Of a stretch of DNA of 64,000 nucleotides, positions 45,041 through 57,238 are shown piece by piece. Origin of the DNA: Rossellomorea vietnamensis (lineage in GTDB: Bacteria; Bacillota; Bacilli; Bacillales; Bacillaceae_B); NCBI RefSeq assembly GCF_001305855.1, contig NZ_LIXZ01000001.1, positions 62,001 to 126,000 of the forward strand, in the 5' to 3' direction. The translations under genes and the position numbers were made by a program. The notes below the pieces were generated by a model. That model did no database searches and was not told the DNA's origin. It saw only the letters and a program-made list of their open reading frames with translations. Position 1 is the stretch's first letter. Each line of letters begins with the position of its first letter.

Positions 45041-45427
45041 TTAACGTATTTCTTTCACTATACCGTCTTCTATTACAATCGTCTTTGAAAGGGTTTCTTC
45101 CTCCCAATTGTCACCAACTTGAATGTCCATCATACCCTGGACTTCCTTTTCCTTCAGCTCACTGCCAATCGGGAGGATATTGAGCTGTTCCATTTGAAAT
45201 TCCAACAGCTTGATTTTTTCTGCCCTTTCATTCAATTCTCTTTCAAAATGCTGATTTAATTTATGAGTCGGATATTTCTTGCCACGTTCGATTTTTTTCA
45301 TTTCGAACTGAAGCTGATCACTTTCTTTTTTCAATTGAAACGTTTGATTTTCATAGCGTTTCATTAACTGGGCTTTACTCTTTTCTGTGAGGACTTGCTT
45401 GATTGTTATCGTATGTATCACGTTCAA
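45041..45427 (-). CDS. ylqD: conserved YlqD family protein
   Basis: The 128-residue protein has an N-terminal strand ([18 protein letters not shown]), then a highly charged helical segment (about residues 22-75) and a C-terminal beta-rich part with [24 protein letters not shown]. The family is known only by conservation between khpA and rimM in Bacillus, and I do not assign a function. It begins with TTG 45427, seven bases after AGGAGG. Confidence 0.88.
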   Translation of the reverse strand: MNVIHTITIKQVLTEKSKAQLMKRYENQTFQLKKESDQLQFEMKKIERGKKYPTHKLNQHFERELNERAEKIKLLEFQMEQLNILPIGSELKEKEVQGMMDIQVGDNWEEETLSKTIVIEDGIVKEIR

Positions 45428-45566
45428 CGGCTTTCCTCCTCCTTCTATTCACCCCTCACTGAAGTCATGACCATAGGGTGTTCTTAGGGGAGAAACGGCT
45501 ATTATGCGGGCTTAGAACCCATCTGACGCTAGTATACCATTGTATGTCCATCAACCCTATGAAAAA

Positions 45567-45615
45567 GGGGACTGACGTCTTAAGGCTAAGTAGTAACCTT
45601 TGTGGGTCAGTCCCC
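45567..45615 (-). terminator. GGGGACTGAC palindrome acting as likely terminator after khpA
   Basis: GGGGACTGAC (45567-45576) and GTCAGTCCCC (45606-45615) pair perfectly over ten bases, with extra pairing of AAGG and CCTT inside. On the minus strand the stem is followed by TTTTTC, so it has terminator shape downstream of khpA. It belongs to the dispersed palindrome family. The rest of the 229-bp gap up to ylqD shows no gene. Confidence 0.65.
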
Positions 45616-45656
45616 TGATTCTTAGAGCTTGTTGTAATGAGCTTAAGTAAGCTTTC

Positions 45657-45890
45657 TTACTCCACTATCTCTAAAAAGATTTTCTTCTGTTGTGAAGATC
45701 CTGCTGCAGCGTATACCACAGTTCGAATCGATTTAGCTACTCGCCCCTGTTTCCCAATGACCTTACCCATATCCTCGGGATGAACGGATAACTTATAGGT
45801 TAAACCGTTCGTTCCTTCATCCAAGTCGACGCGGACAGAGTCCGGATGGTCAACCAGGGGTTTCACAATCGTTAGAATAAGATCTTTCAT
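45657..45890 (-). CDS. khpA: KH-domain RNA-binding protein KhpA (YlqC)
   Basis: This 77-residue protein is essentially one KH domain with the GxxG loop in GKVIGKQGRVAKSIRTVV. KhpA forms an RNA-binding partner with KhpB/Jag in Gram-positive bacteria and affects cell elongation and small RNA biology. It sits 12 bases after rpsP, as in most Firmicutes. Confidence 0.96.
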   Translation of the reverse strand: MKDLILTIVKPLVDHPDSVRVDLDEGTNGLTYKLSVHPEDMGKVIGKQGRVAKSIRTVVYAAAGSSQQKKIFLEIVE

Positions 45891-45902
45891 CGATCTAATC
45901 GA

Positions 45903-47637
<1,735 letters not shown>

Positions 47638-47649
47638 TCATGCCGCCTC

Positions 47650-47982
47650 CTAATCCAATATTTCAAGATCATCAATGAGTTTTAAACAATGAGAAGAATC
47701 GATTGATGGCTCTTCTATTTTTTCTCTGAGTTGGTCAAGAATCTCGTTGCGTTCTTGAAATTTTTTAAATAATAAAAGCTTTTCTTCGTACTCCTCGATC
47801 ATGGCCTCTGTCCGCTTAATGTTGTCGTACACTGCTTGCCGGCTAACATTATATTCCTCAGCGATTTCACCTAAGGAGAAATCATCCAGATAATAGAGGG
47901 ACATATAGCTTCTTTGTTTAGGAGTTAACAAAGATTGATAAAAATCGTAGAGATAATTCATTCTGGTCGTTTTCTCCAGCAC
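47650..47982 (-). CDS. ylxM: SRP-associated helix-turn-helix protein YlxM
   Basis: The 110-residue protein is a small sigma-region-4-like helix-turn-helix protein with [30 protein letters not shown]. Its streptococcal homologue modulates the SRP GTPases, and the conserved position before ffh supports a similar role. GTG 47982 is the start, seven bases after AAGGAGG. A near-consensus promoter lies about 40 bases farther up. Confidence 0.95.
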   Translation of the reverse strand: MLEKTTRMNYLYDFYQSLLTPKQRSYMSLYYLDDFSLGEIAEEYNVSRQAVYDNIKRTEAMIEEYEEKLLLFKKFQERNEILDQLREKIEEPSIDSSHCLKLIDDLEILD

Positions 47983-48022
47983 GGATATCCCTCCTTGTTA
48001 AGTGAAAAACCTTTACATATGA

Positions 48023-48051
48023 AGAATACAGTGTTTACGGGCGATTGTCAA
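48023..48051 (-). promoter_or_regulatory. sigma-A promoter of ylxM-ffh
   Basis: Perfect TTGACA (48046-48051) and TATTCT (48023-48028) with 17-base spacing on the minus strand, directly after the ftsY terminator. This makes ylxM-ffh a separate transcription unit. Confidence 0.75.
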
Positions 48052-48085
48052 GGATACTTACGGATTTTTCATAGAGAAAAACAGA

Positions 48086-48128
48086 GCAGCCTGCAAGATA
48101 ATATCTCAAAGTCTCTTAAGCAGGCTGC
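48086..48128 (-). terminator. rho-independent terminator after ftsY
   Basis: A 9-bp perfect stem GCAGCCTGC/GCAGGCTGC (48086-48094, 48120-48128) with further weak pairing inside the loop is followed on the minus strand by TCTGTTTTTC. It starts 15 bases past the ftsY stop. Confidence 0.85.
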
Positions 48129-48143
48129 CCTATGGATCATGAT

Positions 48144-49130
48144 TTATTCTTCTTCATCAACGAGGGTTGAGAACAACCCATATACATACTTTTCAGCATC
48201 GAACGGTTGAAGGTCATCCATTTTTTCTCCCAGACCCACATATTTAACAGGGATCTCGAGCTCGTTCCGGATCGCCAGTACGATCCCTCCTTTAGCAGTT
48301 CCATCAAGCTTCGTCAGGACGATACCTGAGACGTTTGTTGCTTCTTTAAAGGTTTTTGCCTGTACCATGGCATTTTGCCCAGTGGTTGCGTCAAGAACGA
48401 GCAGTACTTCGTGAGGGGCTCCTGGAATCTCTCTTTCAATCACCCGTTTCACCTTTTCAAGCTCTTTCATCAGATTCACTTTGTTTTGCAATCTTCCTGC
48501 CGTATCACAGATGAGTATGTCCGCCTTTTTCGCTTTGGCAGATTGGACGGCATCAAACATCACAGCCGCAGGATCACTTCCCGCCGCCTGCTTAATGACC
48601 GGTACCCCTACTCGTTCACCCCATACTTCAAGCTGTTCAATGGCTCCTGCGCGGAAGGTGTCCCCTGCTGCAAGAACAACATTTTTGCCCTGTTCCTTGA
48701 ACATATGAGCCATTTTTCCGATGGTCGTCGTCTTCCCTACCCCATTCACACCGACAAATAATAAAACCGTCAGTTGGTCGTCTTGAATATTCAGGCTGCT
48801 ATCCTCATCGCGATCACCCTGGTAGATTTCAACAAGCTTCTCTGAAATGACGGATTGGACATCTACCGTATCTTGAATATTTCTTCGTTTCACTTCAAGT
48901 TTAAGTTCATCAATGAGCTCCATGACGGTATCAAAGCCAACATCCGCCCCGATCAGGATTTCTTCCAGCTCTTCAAAGAATTCTTCATCGACTTTGCGGT
49001 ATCTGGCCACCAGGTCATTCACCTTTGACGTGAAGTTATTCCTTGTTTTACTTAAGCCATCTTTAAATTTCTCTGTGACATTATCACTGGACTCTGTAAA
49101 TTTGTCTTTAAGCTTCTTAAAAAAACTCAC
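48144..49130 (-). CDS. ftsY: signal recognition particle receptor FtsY
   Basis: FtsY docks the SRP-ribosome complex at the membrane. The 328-residue protein has a short charged N-terminus with MSFFKKLKDKF, an NG domain with GVNGVGKTTTIGKMAHMF, AAGDTFRAGAIEQLEVWG, ICDTAGRLQNK and LTKLDGTAKGG, and no extra acidic A domain, as usual in Bacillus. It lies 16 bases after smc. Confidence 0.97.
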   Translation of the reverse strand: MSFFKKLKDKFTESSDNVTEKFKDGLSKTRNNFTSKVNDLVARYRKVDEEFFEELEEILIGADVGFDTVMELIDELKLEVKRRNIQDTVDVQSVISEKLVEIYQGDRDEDSSLNIQDDQLTVLLFVGVNGVGKTTTIGKMAHMFKEQGKNVVLAAGDTFRAGAIEQLEVWGERVGVPVIKQAAGSDPAAVMFDAVQSAKAKKADILICDTAGRLQNKVNLMKELEKVKRVIEREIPGAPHEVLLVLDATTGQNAMVQAKTFKEATNVSGIVLTKLDGTAKGGIVLAIRNELEIPVKYVGLGEKMDDLQPFDAEKYVYGLFSTLVDEEE

Positions 49131-49146
49131 GTTCCCACACCCTTAT

Positions 49147-52100
49147 TTAAGTTTCAAGTAGTTCCTTTGTTTCCTGAAGTCTGACTGATACCAGTTTAGA
49201 CACTCCGGATTCCTGCATCGTTACCCCATACAGTACATGGGCTTCTTCCATGGTACCTTTACGATGTGTGATGACAATGAATTGTGTCTCATCACTGAAT
49301 TTCTTTAAATATTGACTGAATCTCTGCACATTCGCTTCGTCCAGGGCCGCCTCCACTTCATCGAGTATGCAGAATGGGACAGGGCGTACTTTTAGAATCG
49401 AAAACAGCAGGGCAATGGCCGTCAAAGCACGTTCCCCACCTGACATAAGCCCCAGGTTCTGAAGCTTCTTCCCGGGCGGCTGGGCTACTATATCCACACC
49501 GGTGTGAAGAAGATCAGACGGATCGGTCAGCTTCAACTCTGCCCGACCGCCTCCAAACAAGGCTTTGAATACACCTTCAAACTCCTCTTGTATGCTCGTG
49601 AAGGTTTGATCGAAACGTTTGATCATTTCGGTGTCCATTTCATTAATGACCAGGTACAGAGTGTCCTTCGCTTCCGTCAGATCATTCTTCTGATCAACTA
49701 AAAATTCGTATCTTTCCTTCACCCGTTCATATTCATCAATCGCACCCAGATTGACGGTCCCGAGCTCTTCCAGTGCTAATTTCACAAGTTTCACTTTTTT
49801 TCTTGCCTCTTCCACGTCAATTGAAAGGGGGTAGTCCTGCTTTGCCGCTTCAAACGAAAGCATATATTCATCCCTTAAATGATCAAGACGGTTCTCGAGT
49901 TCTACATCAAGACGATTGATTTTTACTTCTTCATCCCGCAGGGCACCGACCAATCCTTTATGCAGACGCTTCAATTCTTTTAACTCCATCTCCTCATCAT
50001 CGACAGAATGTTGAAGGTTGGAGCGCTCGTCCCGGCGAACAGCAATCAACTTGGACGTTTCTTCCTTTTGCACGGCACACTCTTCTGCTTTTATTCCAAG
50101 CTGCTCTTCACCTGAGAAGTTATCCTTCATTTCTGTCCGCAACCATTCCAGGTCATCCTGAAGACTTATCTTTCGCCTGTTCGTCTCAGCCATCGTATCC
50201 TGCACCCGATTCAGTTGCTGTCGGCTGTTTACGAGCTGCTCATTCCGCGCAGCGAGATTCGCTTTAATATCACTGATTTCATTCAATAAAGCGTCCTTGG
50301 ACGTTCGTTCACTATTTTTCTGAAGAGTCAGCTCATTAATCTTTTGATCAAGCTGTGCAACCTCTTCCCCTATCTCCTTGAGTGAAGCTTCCAATTCTTT
50401 TGTTCTGGAATCATGATTTTCTTTAATTGACGTATAATCTTTTTTCTCCAGGTCATACAAGGACAGCCTTTCATCCAGATTTTGCTGGGAAAGTTCAATT
50501 TCACGAAGTTGGGAGAGAAGTTCCTGTTCCTTGAAACGCAAGCTCTCCCCCTTCACTCTCATTTCTTCCAGTTTCTTCTCACGAAAACCACTTTCTTCTT
50601 TAAGTGCTTTTACTTGGGCTTGAAGCTGTTCTGTCTGAGTTTCCATACTGGAAAGCTTTTCTTTCATCTCTTCCAGTTCCCCTTTTCTTGAAAGAAGGGA
50701 ATTTTTCTTCTGTTTCACAGTACCCCCGGACATAGATCCCCCTGGATTGACAACGTCCCCATCCAGCGTAACGAGTCGGTAACGATATTGAACAAGCTTT
50801 GCAATTTCGTTCGCACCCTTTAGGTCCGTTGTGATGATGACATTTCCCACAAGGCTTGACATCACCATTTGATAGCGCTCATCAAAATGTAACAGATCAG
50901 CTCCCACACCTACAAAGGATGGATGCCCTTTCAGCATATTCTTTTGGCTTTCGGGTATCGATTTCCCTTTGATTACGTTCATCGGCAAGAAGGTGGCACG
51001 GCCATATTGATTCTTCTTCAAGAAAGCAATGGCTTTACGCCCGTCTTCTTCTGTATCGACAACAATATGCTGCATCGATGCAGCCAGAGCCGTCTCCATA
51101 GCCGTTTCATATGATTTAGGAACCGTAATAAGCTCCGCCACCGCCCCTTGAATGCCGGTTAATTGACCCGAACGCTCTTTCAGGACTTCTTTTACCCCCT
51201 GGAAGAAACCTGAATAGTCTTCTTCCATTTCTTCGAGCATTTCTTTCCTGGACTTCGCTTGTTGCAGGAATTGAAATGCCTGATAAAGTGTTTTTTCCTG
51301 CTTTTCATATTTGTCTTTCACGGATTCAAGCTTTTTTTGTTCTTCGCGATACAAGAAGATATGCTCATCGATCTGTTCTCTTTGCATCTGAAGTTCTTTC
51401 GATCGTTCCTTGTGACGCAAATGTAATTCTTCACGTTGAGAGACGTATTTTTCATTTTCCGCTTCTAATCGACCGCTGCGACTGGATTGCTGCTCCAGCT
51501 GCTGTTTGAGATACTGAATTTCATTTTTTGCAGAAGCCTGTTGATTGAGCTTTTCAATGTAATCACTTTTAAATGATTCAATCACATCTTCAATATTTTC
51601 GTTATAGTGCTTGAATTGATTCTGTTTCGTGACAAGGAGTTCTTTTAACCCGGACACCTCAGAATCGATCCTCTTGAAGCATTGGTGGACGAATTTTTCT
51701 TCCGCTCTACCAGTACTTGCTTTCTACCCTCAAGTTTCTCTAATTCTTCACTTGTGGAAAGGAGCACTTCCTGCAGGCTTGAAATCGACTCATCGAGAGC
51801 CGCTATTTTATCCCGGGTTTGTGTCAGGACGGCTTCTTTCTTCTGAATGCGGGAAGAAAGGACCAATTCTTCTTGTCCATGCTGTTCAAATTCTCCACTC
51901 AGCTTTTCCCACTGCTTATGTAAATCTTCTATATCATAGACAGTCAAGGCGACTTCGAACTTCTCAAGCTCCTCTTTCTTCTCAAGATAATCACGGGCCA
52001 TTGAAGCCTGAAGCTTCAGGGGTTCCACCTGTCCTTCCAATTCATGAAGGATGTCATTCACACGATTAAGATTTTCTTGTGTTTCAAATAACTTATTTTC

Positions 52101-52631
52101 AGCTTTTTTCTTCCGTGATTTATACTTCAACACCCCGGCAGCCTCTTCGAAGATGGTTCTTCTTTCTTCCGGCTTACTGTTCAGGATTTCTTCCACTTTT
52201 CCCTGACTGATAATCGAGAAAGCTTCTTTTCCTAACCCTGAATCCATGAACAGTTCGATGATATCCTTTAACCTGCATGGCTGTTTATTCAGTAAATATT
52301 CACTATCTCCCGAACGGTAGACTCTTCTTGTGACACTGACCTCACTATAATCGATGGGTAGTGCTCCGTCTTCGTTATCTAAAACAAGGGTCACTTCCGC
52401 TATATTGAGAGCTTTCCTTGAATCACTTCCGGCAAAAATGACGTCTTCCATTTTCGACCCGCGCAGGCTTTTTGCCGATTGTTCACCAAGCACCCACCTG
52501 ATTGCGTCTATAATATTGCTTTTCCCGCTGCCGTTCGGTCCCACGACAGCCGTGACACCCGGAACAAACTCCACGGATATTCTTTCTGCAAAAGATTTAA
52601 ACCCCATTACTTCTAGTTGTTTGAGGAACAT
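49147..52631 (-). pseudogene. smc: chromosome partition protein Smc, split by a deletion/frameshift
   Basis: The Smc sequence is carried in two frames. Bases 52631-51645 encode the N-terminal head and first coiled coil (328 residues), with Walker A VVGPNGSGKSNIIDAIRWVLG. Bases 51657-49147 encode the rest (836 residues), with hinge (GGSMSGGTVK region), signature LMSGGERALTAIALLF and Walker B PFCILDEVEAALDEAN. The frames cross near 51665-51695. From my recollection of B. subtilis Smc, about 26-27 coiled-coil residues after ERKKN are missing, and the shift equals a net loss of 3n+1 bases. It is either a real lesion or an assembly error. Smc condenses and segregates the chromosome, so its loss would be costly. 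Confidence 0.85.
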
Positions 52632-52642
52632 CTTCTTTCCCC

Positions 52643-53389
52643 CTATTTCGCGTCCAGCTTTTGTTTTAACTTTTCCAGAGCTTTCTGTGCGGCTTTTTGT
52701 TCAGCCTCTTTTTTTGACCGGCCATTTCCAACGCCCAATTCTTCATCATTTAAACTCACTCTTGAAATAAACTGACGATTGTGGGCAGGGCCGCTTTCTT
52801 CTAAGATGCTATATTCGATCATTCCAGCACTGCCCCTTTGAACCAGCTCTTGTAACTGACTCTTATAATCCATCACATGAGAAAAAGCACCGACATTAAT
52901 TTTGGGGTAGACCACTTTTTCAAGGATGGAGATGACTGTTTCTAATCCTTGATCCAGGTAGACCGCCCCGATAAACGCTTCAAAGACATCGGCGAGTAAA
53001 GCCGGTCTCTCACGCCCCCCCGTCATTTCTTCACCCTTACCCAACAGGATGAGTTCACCGAAATTCAATTCAATCGAAAACTTCACCAGGGAGGGTTCGC
53101 ATACGATGGCAGCCCTTAACTTGGTAAGTTCCCCTTCACTCATCATAGGGTATTTCTTGAAAAGAAATTGAGATACCGTTAATTCCAGAACGGCGTCCCC
53201 GAGAAATTCTAAGCGTTCGTTATCTTCATATGGTTTTCGACGATGCTCATTCACATAAGATGAATGAGTAAAAGCTTGTTTAAGGAGTTTTTCATCTTTA
53301 AATTGAATTCCCATTTGATTTTGAAATGTCTTGAATTTCAAATCATTTTTATGTTTCGATAATCCATTACTTCTGTTTTGCTTCCGCAT
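52643..53389 (-). CDS. rnc: ribonuclease III
   Basis: RNase III cuts double-stranded RNA in rRNA and scRNA maturation. The 248-residue protein has the catalytic signature [14 protein letters not shown], the second acidic site [14 protein letters not shown], and a C-terminal double-strand RNA-binding domain ending [24 protein letters not shown] 53389 is taken as start, with AAGGTGG eight bases upstream. It precedes smc by 11 bases, as in B. subtilis. Confidence 0.97.
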   Translation of the reverse strand: MRKQNRSNGLSKHKNDLKFKTFQNQMGIQFKDEKLLKQAFTHSSYVNEHRRKPYEDNERLEFLGDAVLELTVSQFLFKKYPMMSEGELTKLRAAIVCEPSLVKFSIELNFGELILLGKGEEMTGGRERPALLADVFEAFIGAVYLDQGLETVISILEKVVYPKINVGAFSHVMDYKSQLQELVQRGSAGMIEYSILEESGPAHNRQFISRVSLNDEELGVGNGRSKKEAEQKAAQKALEKLKQKLDAK

Positions 53390-53495
53390 CAGGCACTCCA
53401 CCTTGCTAATATGTTCTCAATGTATACTAATCAAGTTTATTCTAAAAAAATCATTTACGCAAAAATTTCTTGAACAATGAAGTTAGAACACAAAT

Positions 53496-53528
53496 AAACT
53501 TGGTAGGGGTCAGACCCCTACCAAGTTT
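53496..53528. repeat. perfect 15-bp stem palindrome between acpP and rnc
   Basis: The arms AAACTTGGTAGGGGT (53496-53510) and ACCCCTACCAAGTTT (53514-53528) are fully complementary with only CAG between them. It contains the GGGGTCAGACCCC core of the dispersed family. Being symmetric with AAA/TTT edges, it could end transcription in either direction, and acpP and rnc lie on either side. Nothing else is apparent in this 191-bp gap. Confidence 0.8.
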
Positions 53529-53580
53529 CAAATGGTTAGAATATAAGATGGAACGCCCATCTTTCTATTCAATCTAACGA

Positions 53581-53814
53581 TTAAGCCTTTGCTTGTATGT
53601 AGTTCACAGCATCACCTACTGTGCCGATTTTTTCAGCATCATCGTCAGAAATTTCCATGTCAAATTCATCTTCAAGTTCCATAACCAGCTCAACTACATC
53701 AAGGGAGTCAGCTCCTAGATCTTCTTTGAAAGAAGCTTCAAGAGTTACTTGAGATTCATCTACACCTAGACGATCAACGATAATTTTTGTTACACGATCT
53801 AATACTTCTGCCAT
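53581..53814 (-). CDS. acpP: acyl carrier protein
   Basis: The 77-residue acidic protein carries fatty acyl chains on a phosphopantetheine arm attached to Ser37 in [23 protein letters not shown] 53814 follows GGAGGTGACAAAA. A TATAAT hexamer (53836-53841) lies just upstream, so acpP may have extra transcription besides the fapR operon, although no clear -35 is seen. Confidence 0.98.
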   Translation of the reverse strand: MAEVLDRVTKIIVDRLGVDESQVTLEASFKEDLGADSLDVVELVMELEDEFDMEISDDDAEKIGTVGDAVNYIQAKA

Positions 53815-53908
53815 TTTTGTCACCTCCCCTCAAGTATTATAGAGCATTTCCACCTCTAATGAAAAGAGTATACATGAAAACATGCATAAATAATTTCATT
53901 TCTACCCA

Positions 53909-54652
53909 TTACATGACCATTCCACCATCAATATGGAGAGTTTGACCAGTCATATACGATGCGGAGTCGGATGCCACAAATGTCACTACTTTTGCAATAT
54001 CCCCGGGAGCGCCAAAACGGCTTAACGGGATTTGCTTTAACATCTCATTCCGTACATCTTCCGGAAGCTTTTCGGTCATATCCGTCGAAATGAAGCCAGG
54101 GGCAATGGCATTCACGGTGATTCCACGGGGGGCAAGCTCTCTCGCAGTCGTTTTCGTCAACCCGATTACACCTGATTTGGCTGCTACATAGTTCGCTTGT
54201 CCAGGGTTCCCGCTCACTCCAACAATGGAAGAAATATTGATGATCCGCCCGCTTCGTTGTTTCATCATTTGACGTGTAACGGCCTTCGTACACAGGAATA
54301 CACCTTTAAGGTTGATGTTGATGACATCATCCCATTCTGTTTCTTTCATTCTCATCAACAGATTATCCTTGGTGATGCCGGCATTGTTCACAAGGATATC
54401 GATGGAACCAAATTCAGTAATCGTTTCCTTCACCATAGCCTGAACCGCATCAGCATCGGATACATTACATTGTACGGCTATTGCTTCTCTGCCCAAACTC
54501 TTGATTTCATCCACGACTTCGTTTGCTTTCTGTTCACTGCCCGCAAAATTCACGGCGACATTACAACCTTCACGTGCAAGTTCAAGAGCGATCTCCCGTC
54601 CGATTCCACGGGATGCTCCTGTCACCAGTGCCACTTTACCTTCTAAATTCAT
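53909..54652 (-). CDS. fabG: 3-oxoacyl-ACP reductase FabG
   Basis: FabG performs the first NADPH-dependent reduction in each elongation cycle. The 247-residue short-chain dehydrogenase has the cofactor motif [26 protein letters not shown], and the Ser-Tyr-Lys active site in [25 protein letters not shown] (Ser in the first half, YVAAK in the second). It starts at the base after the fabD stop. Confidence 0.97.
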   Translation of the reverse strand: MNLEGKVALVTGASRGIGREIALELAREGCNVAVNFAGSEQKANEVVDEIKSLGREAIAVQCNVSDADAVQAMVKETITEFGSIDILVNNAGITKDNLLMRMKETEWDDVININLKGVFLCTKAVTRQMMKQRSGRIINISSIVGVSGNPGQANYVAAKSGVIGLTKTTARELAPRGITVNAIAPGFISTDMTEKLPEDVRNEMLKQIPLSRFGAPGDIAKVVTFVASDSASYMTGQTLHIDGGMVM

Positions 54653-55597
54653 TTAAGCTTCCTCCTTCAGTGCTTGAATGGTTTGTTGTAAGGACGCTTC
54701 ATCTTGAACAGCATAAGTCTTCACACGTCTGTTCACTTTTTTCACTAATCCTGAAAGGACTTTACCTGGTCCCACTTCGATGAATGTATCCACACCTAAT
54801 TCAAGAAGCTTCTCGACAGTATCTTCCCATTTTACAGGAGAGTACAATTGTTCAATTAATAATCGCTTGATCTCTTCATGTCCTGTTACAGGCTCTGCCG
54901 TCACATTCGCAATGACGGGTACTCCTGCGTCTTTGATCGTGATCGAATCCAAGATTGAAACGAACTGTTCTGCAGCCGGTTTCATCAATTGGGAATGGAA
55001 AGGACCACTTACCTGAAGTGGGATGACCCGTTTCGCTCCGGCTTCCTTCGCTTTCTCTGAAGCCAGTTCCACTCCGCGCACCGTACCTGAAATGACAATC
55101 TGACCGGGACAATTCAAGTTCGCCAGTCCAACTGGATTGCCCTCATCCGTCACAAGGTCCGTCACTTCTTTCAATGGTTCTCTGCCCAATCCAAGGACGG
55201 CGGCCATCGTTCCTTCTCCGCTTGGTACTGCTTCTTCCATGAATTCCCCTCTTTTACGAACGGTATACACAGCATCTTCAAATCCGATGGCACCTGCAGC
55301 CACAAGGGCAGAGTATTCCCCTAAGCTGTGACCTGCCGTATAATCTGCCGTAATTCCCTCGGATTTCAAGCGTTCCAGAATGGCCACGCTCGTCGTCAGG
55401 AGGGCAGGCTGAGCGTTCGTTGTCTGGGTAAGCTCTTCCTGGGGACCTTCAAATATGATCGTTGAAAGCTTTGTATTCAATCGGTCATCTGCTTTATTAA
55501 AATATGATTGCACATCAGGGTATTGCCCGGCTAATTCTTTCCCCATTCCCACCGTTTGGGAACCTTGTCCAGGAAAGATAAACGCGATTTTACTCAT
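54653..55597 (-). CDS. fabD: malonyl-CoA:ACP transacylase FabD
   Basis: FabD transfers malonyl groups from CoA to ACP. The 314-residue protein has FPGQGSQTVGMGKEL at the start and the nucleophile Ser91 in TAGHSLGEYSALVAAGA. The second active-site His is in VSGPFHSQLM. ATG 55597 with GAGTGAGGA upstream is preferred to the opening at 55624. Confidence 0.97.
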   Translation of the reverse strand: MSKIAFIFPGQGSQTVGMGKELAGQYPDVQSYFNKADDRLNTKLSTIIFEGPQEELTQTTNAQPALLTTSVAILERLKSEGITADYTAGHSLGEYSALVAAGAIGFEDAVYTVRKRGEFMEEAVPSGEGTMAAVLGLGREPLKEVTDLVTDEGNPVGLANLNCPGQIVISGTVRGVELASEKAKEAGAKRVIPLQVSGPFHSQLMKPAAEQFVSILDSITIKDAGVPVIANVTAEPVTGHEEIKRLLIEQLYSPVKWEDTVEKLLELGVDTFIEVGPGKVLSGLVKKVNRRVKTYAVQDEASLQQTIQALKEEA

Positions 55598-55598
55598 T

Positions 55599-56588
55599 TT
55601 AATCCTCACTCCCCTTAATAGCATCTTTTATTGTGTTGGAAACGTCGTGCTTCACCATCTCCCTTGCTTGTCTCATGGCATTATAAAGAGCTACTTCATT
55701 AGAAGAACCATGAGCTTTGATGACCGGTGCCTTCAGACCGAACAGGCCGGCTCCGCCGTACTCTGTATAATCGAGCATATTCTTTAATTGTTTCAGGTCA
55801 TTCTTCACCAGTCCTGCTGCAAGCTTATTTTTCGTTGAGGCCGTGAATGTTTTTTTCAACATGGAGAAGACGGACAGAGCCGTCCCTTCTATCGTCTTCA
55901 GTACCATATTCCCGGTAAAACCGTCCGTTACGACAACATCGGCCGGTCCATCCAATAAGTCTCTGGACTCTACATTCCCCACAAAATTGATAGGCAGTTC
56001 CTTCAATAATTGGAATGTTTTCTTTGTTAATTCATTCCCCTTTTTATCTTCTGTACCAATGTTCAATAAGCCCACGCGCGGATTATTGATTCCTCTCACT
56101 TTCTCGGAATAAATGCTTCCCATCACTGCGTATTGTGCCAGATGCTCAGGTTTCGCATCCACATTCGCCCCAAGGTCAAGCATAAGGAACCCTTTCCCAT
56201 CAAGTGTCGGAAGGGTCGGTGCCAACGCAGGCCGCTCAATCCCGTCAATTCTCCCCACAATGAACAAGCCTGCCGTCATCAAGGCACCCGTATTCCCAGC
56301 TGAAATACAGGCATCAGCTTCCCCATTTTTCACTGCCTGGGCCATGAGCACCATCGAAGCATTCTTCTTTCGCTTCACCGCTCTGACAGGCTCATCCGTA
56401 CCTTCAATCACTTCATCAGTGTGAACGATCGTCAGGCGATCTTCCGGGGTGATATACTGTTTGATCTGCTTTTCATCCCCGTATAGAAGCACTTCAATAT
56501 CATTGAATTCACGTAACGCCCGCTTCACTCCAAGAACGATTTCTTTCGGGGCGTGATCTCCGCCCATTGCATCAACGGCTAATCTCAT
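55599..56588 (-). CDS. plsX: phosphate acyltransferase PlsX
   Basis: PlsX makes acyl-phosphate from acyl-ACP, the substrate for PlsY in phospholipid synthesis. The 329-residue protein opens [20 protein letters not shown] and has [37 protein letters not shown] and [14 protein letters not shown]. It starts at the base after the fapR stop, so the operon couples membrane lipid synthesis to its regulator. Confidence 0.97.
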   Translation of the reverse strand: MRLAVDAMGGDHAPKEIVLGVKRALREFNDIEVLLYGDEKQIKQYITPEDRLTIVHTDEVIEGTDEPVRAVKRKKNASMVLMAQAVKNGEADACISAGNTGALMTAGLFIVGRIDGIERPALAPTLPTLDGKGFLMLDLGANVDAKPEHLAQYAVMGSIYSEKVRGINNPRVGLLNIGTEDKKGNELTKKTFQLLKELPINFVGNVESRDLLDGPADVVVTDGFTGNMVLKTIEGTALSVFSMLKKTFTASTKNKLAAGLVKNDLKQLKNMLDYTEYGGAGLFGLKAPVIKAHGSSNEVALYNAMRQAREMVKHDVSNTIKDAIKGSED

Positions 56589-57170
56589 CTACTCTTCATC
56601 CTTTACAGATTTTTTAGAGCGATACATTTCAAATTCACCGGTAAAAACGAGCTCACCACCGACTAAACTTTGAACTTCTACCGTTGTTCGGTCTTTTTGA
56701 TCTTTCATATGTATCACTTTCGCTTTCGCGACCACCCGTTCCCCTTCCTTTACGGGTCGGGTAAAACGGATGTTTGACTTCGCAGTTAACGCCAAGTCGT
56801 CATTTATGACAGCCACTGCAAGGGAATTCGCCTGGGCGAACAAGTGGTGTCCTCTCGCAATCCCATTTCTTATAAAGACATGCTCCCGTTTCACATCAAA
56901 AATGGATATCGCACTTTGATCCAGCTCTATATCAATAATTTCTCCAATAATCTCTTCAATAGGCAACGATTTCACTTCGTCTTCAAACGATTTCTCCGCA
57001 ACGTATTTGATGCGTTCACGAAGCTCTGGGATGGACAATTCCATCCGGTCCAACCGGATTGTCTGGACGCTTACCCGAAACCGTTCAGCCAATTCTTCAT
57101 CTGTTATAAAAGGATTCACTTTGATTGTGTCAGTAAGGTTTCCCTGTCTTTCTTTTTTCGAAAGTCTCAA
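56589..57170 (-). CDS. fapR: malonyl-CoA responsive repressor FapR
   Basis: FapR represses fatty-acid and phospholipid genes and is released by malonyl-CoA. The 193-residue protein has an N-terminal DeoR-like helix-turn-helix ([25 protein letters not shown]) and a hot-dog ligand domain with [20 protein letters not shown] and [22 protein letters not shown] 57170 is chosen because it gives an N-terminus MRLSKKERQ that lines up with B. subtilis MRRNKRERQ. A GTG three codons earlier (57179) is the alternative. Its own promoter carries a FapR operator. Confidence 0.95.
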   Translation of the reverse strand: MRLSKKERQGNLTDTIKVNPFITDEELAERFRVSVQTIRLDRMELSIPELRERIKYVAEKSFEDEVKSLPIEEIIGEIIDIELDQSAISIFDVKREHVFIRNGIARGHHLFAQANSLAVAVINDDLALTAKSNIRFTRPVKEGERVVAKAKVIHMKDQKDRTTVEVQSLVGGELVFTGEFEMYRSKKSVKDEE

Positions 57171-57186
57171 TTTTAACACCGTCCAG

Positions 57187-57207
57187 TATTAGTACTAGGT
57201 ACTAATA
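57187..57207. promoter_or_regulatory. FapR operator
   Basis: The palindrome TTAGTACCTAGTACTAA (minus strand) with A/T flanks covers 57187-57207 and is symmetric. It matches the known FapR box. It lies between the -10 element and the start codon, over the predicted transcription start, so bound FapR would block initiation. Confidence 0.9.
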
Positions 57208-57209
57208 GT

Positions 57210-57238
57210 AGTATATAATCTAAAAAAGCAGATTGCAA
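57210..57238 (-). promoter_or_regulatory. sigma-A promoter of the fapR-plsX-fabD-fabG-acpP operon
   Basis: TTGCAA (57233-57238) and TATACT (57210-57215) on the minus strand, 17 bases apart. The -35 lies within the 3' arm and edge of the recG terminator hairpin. Confidence 0.72.

Noticed and set aside
51645..51715. Programmed -1 frameshift to join the two smc frames
   Set aside because: The direction would fit and AAAAA is present, but there is no X-XXY-YYZ heptamer in frame and a frameshift would not replace the roughly 27 missing coiled-coil residues.
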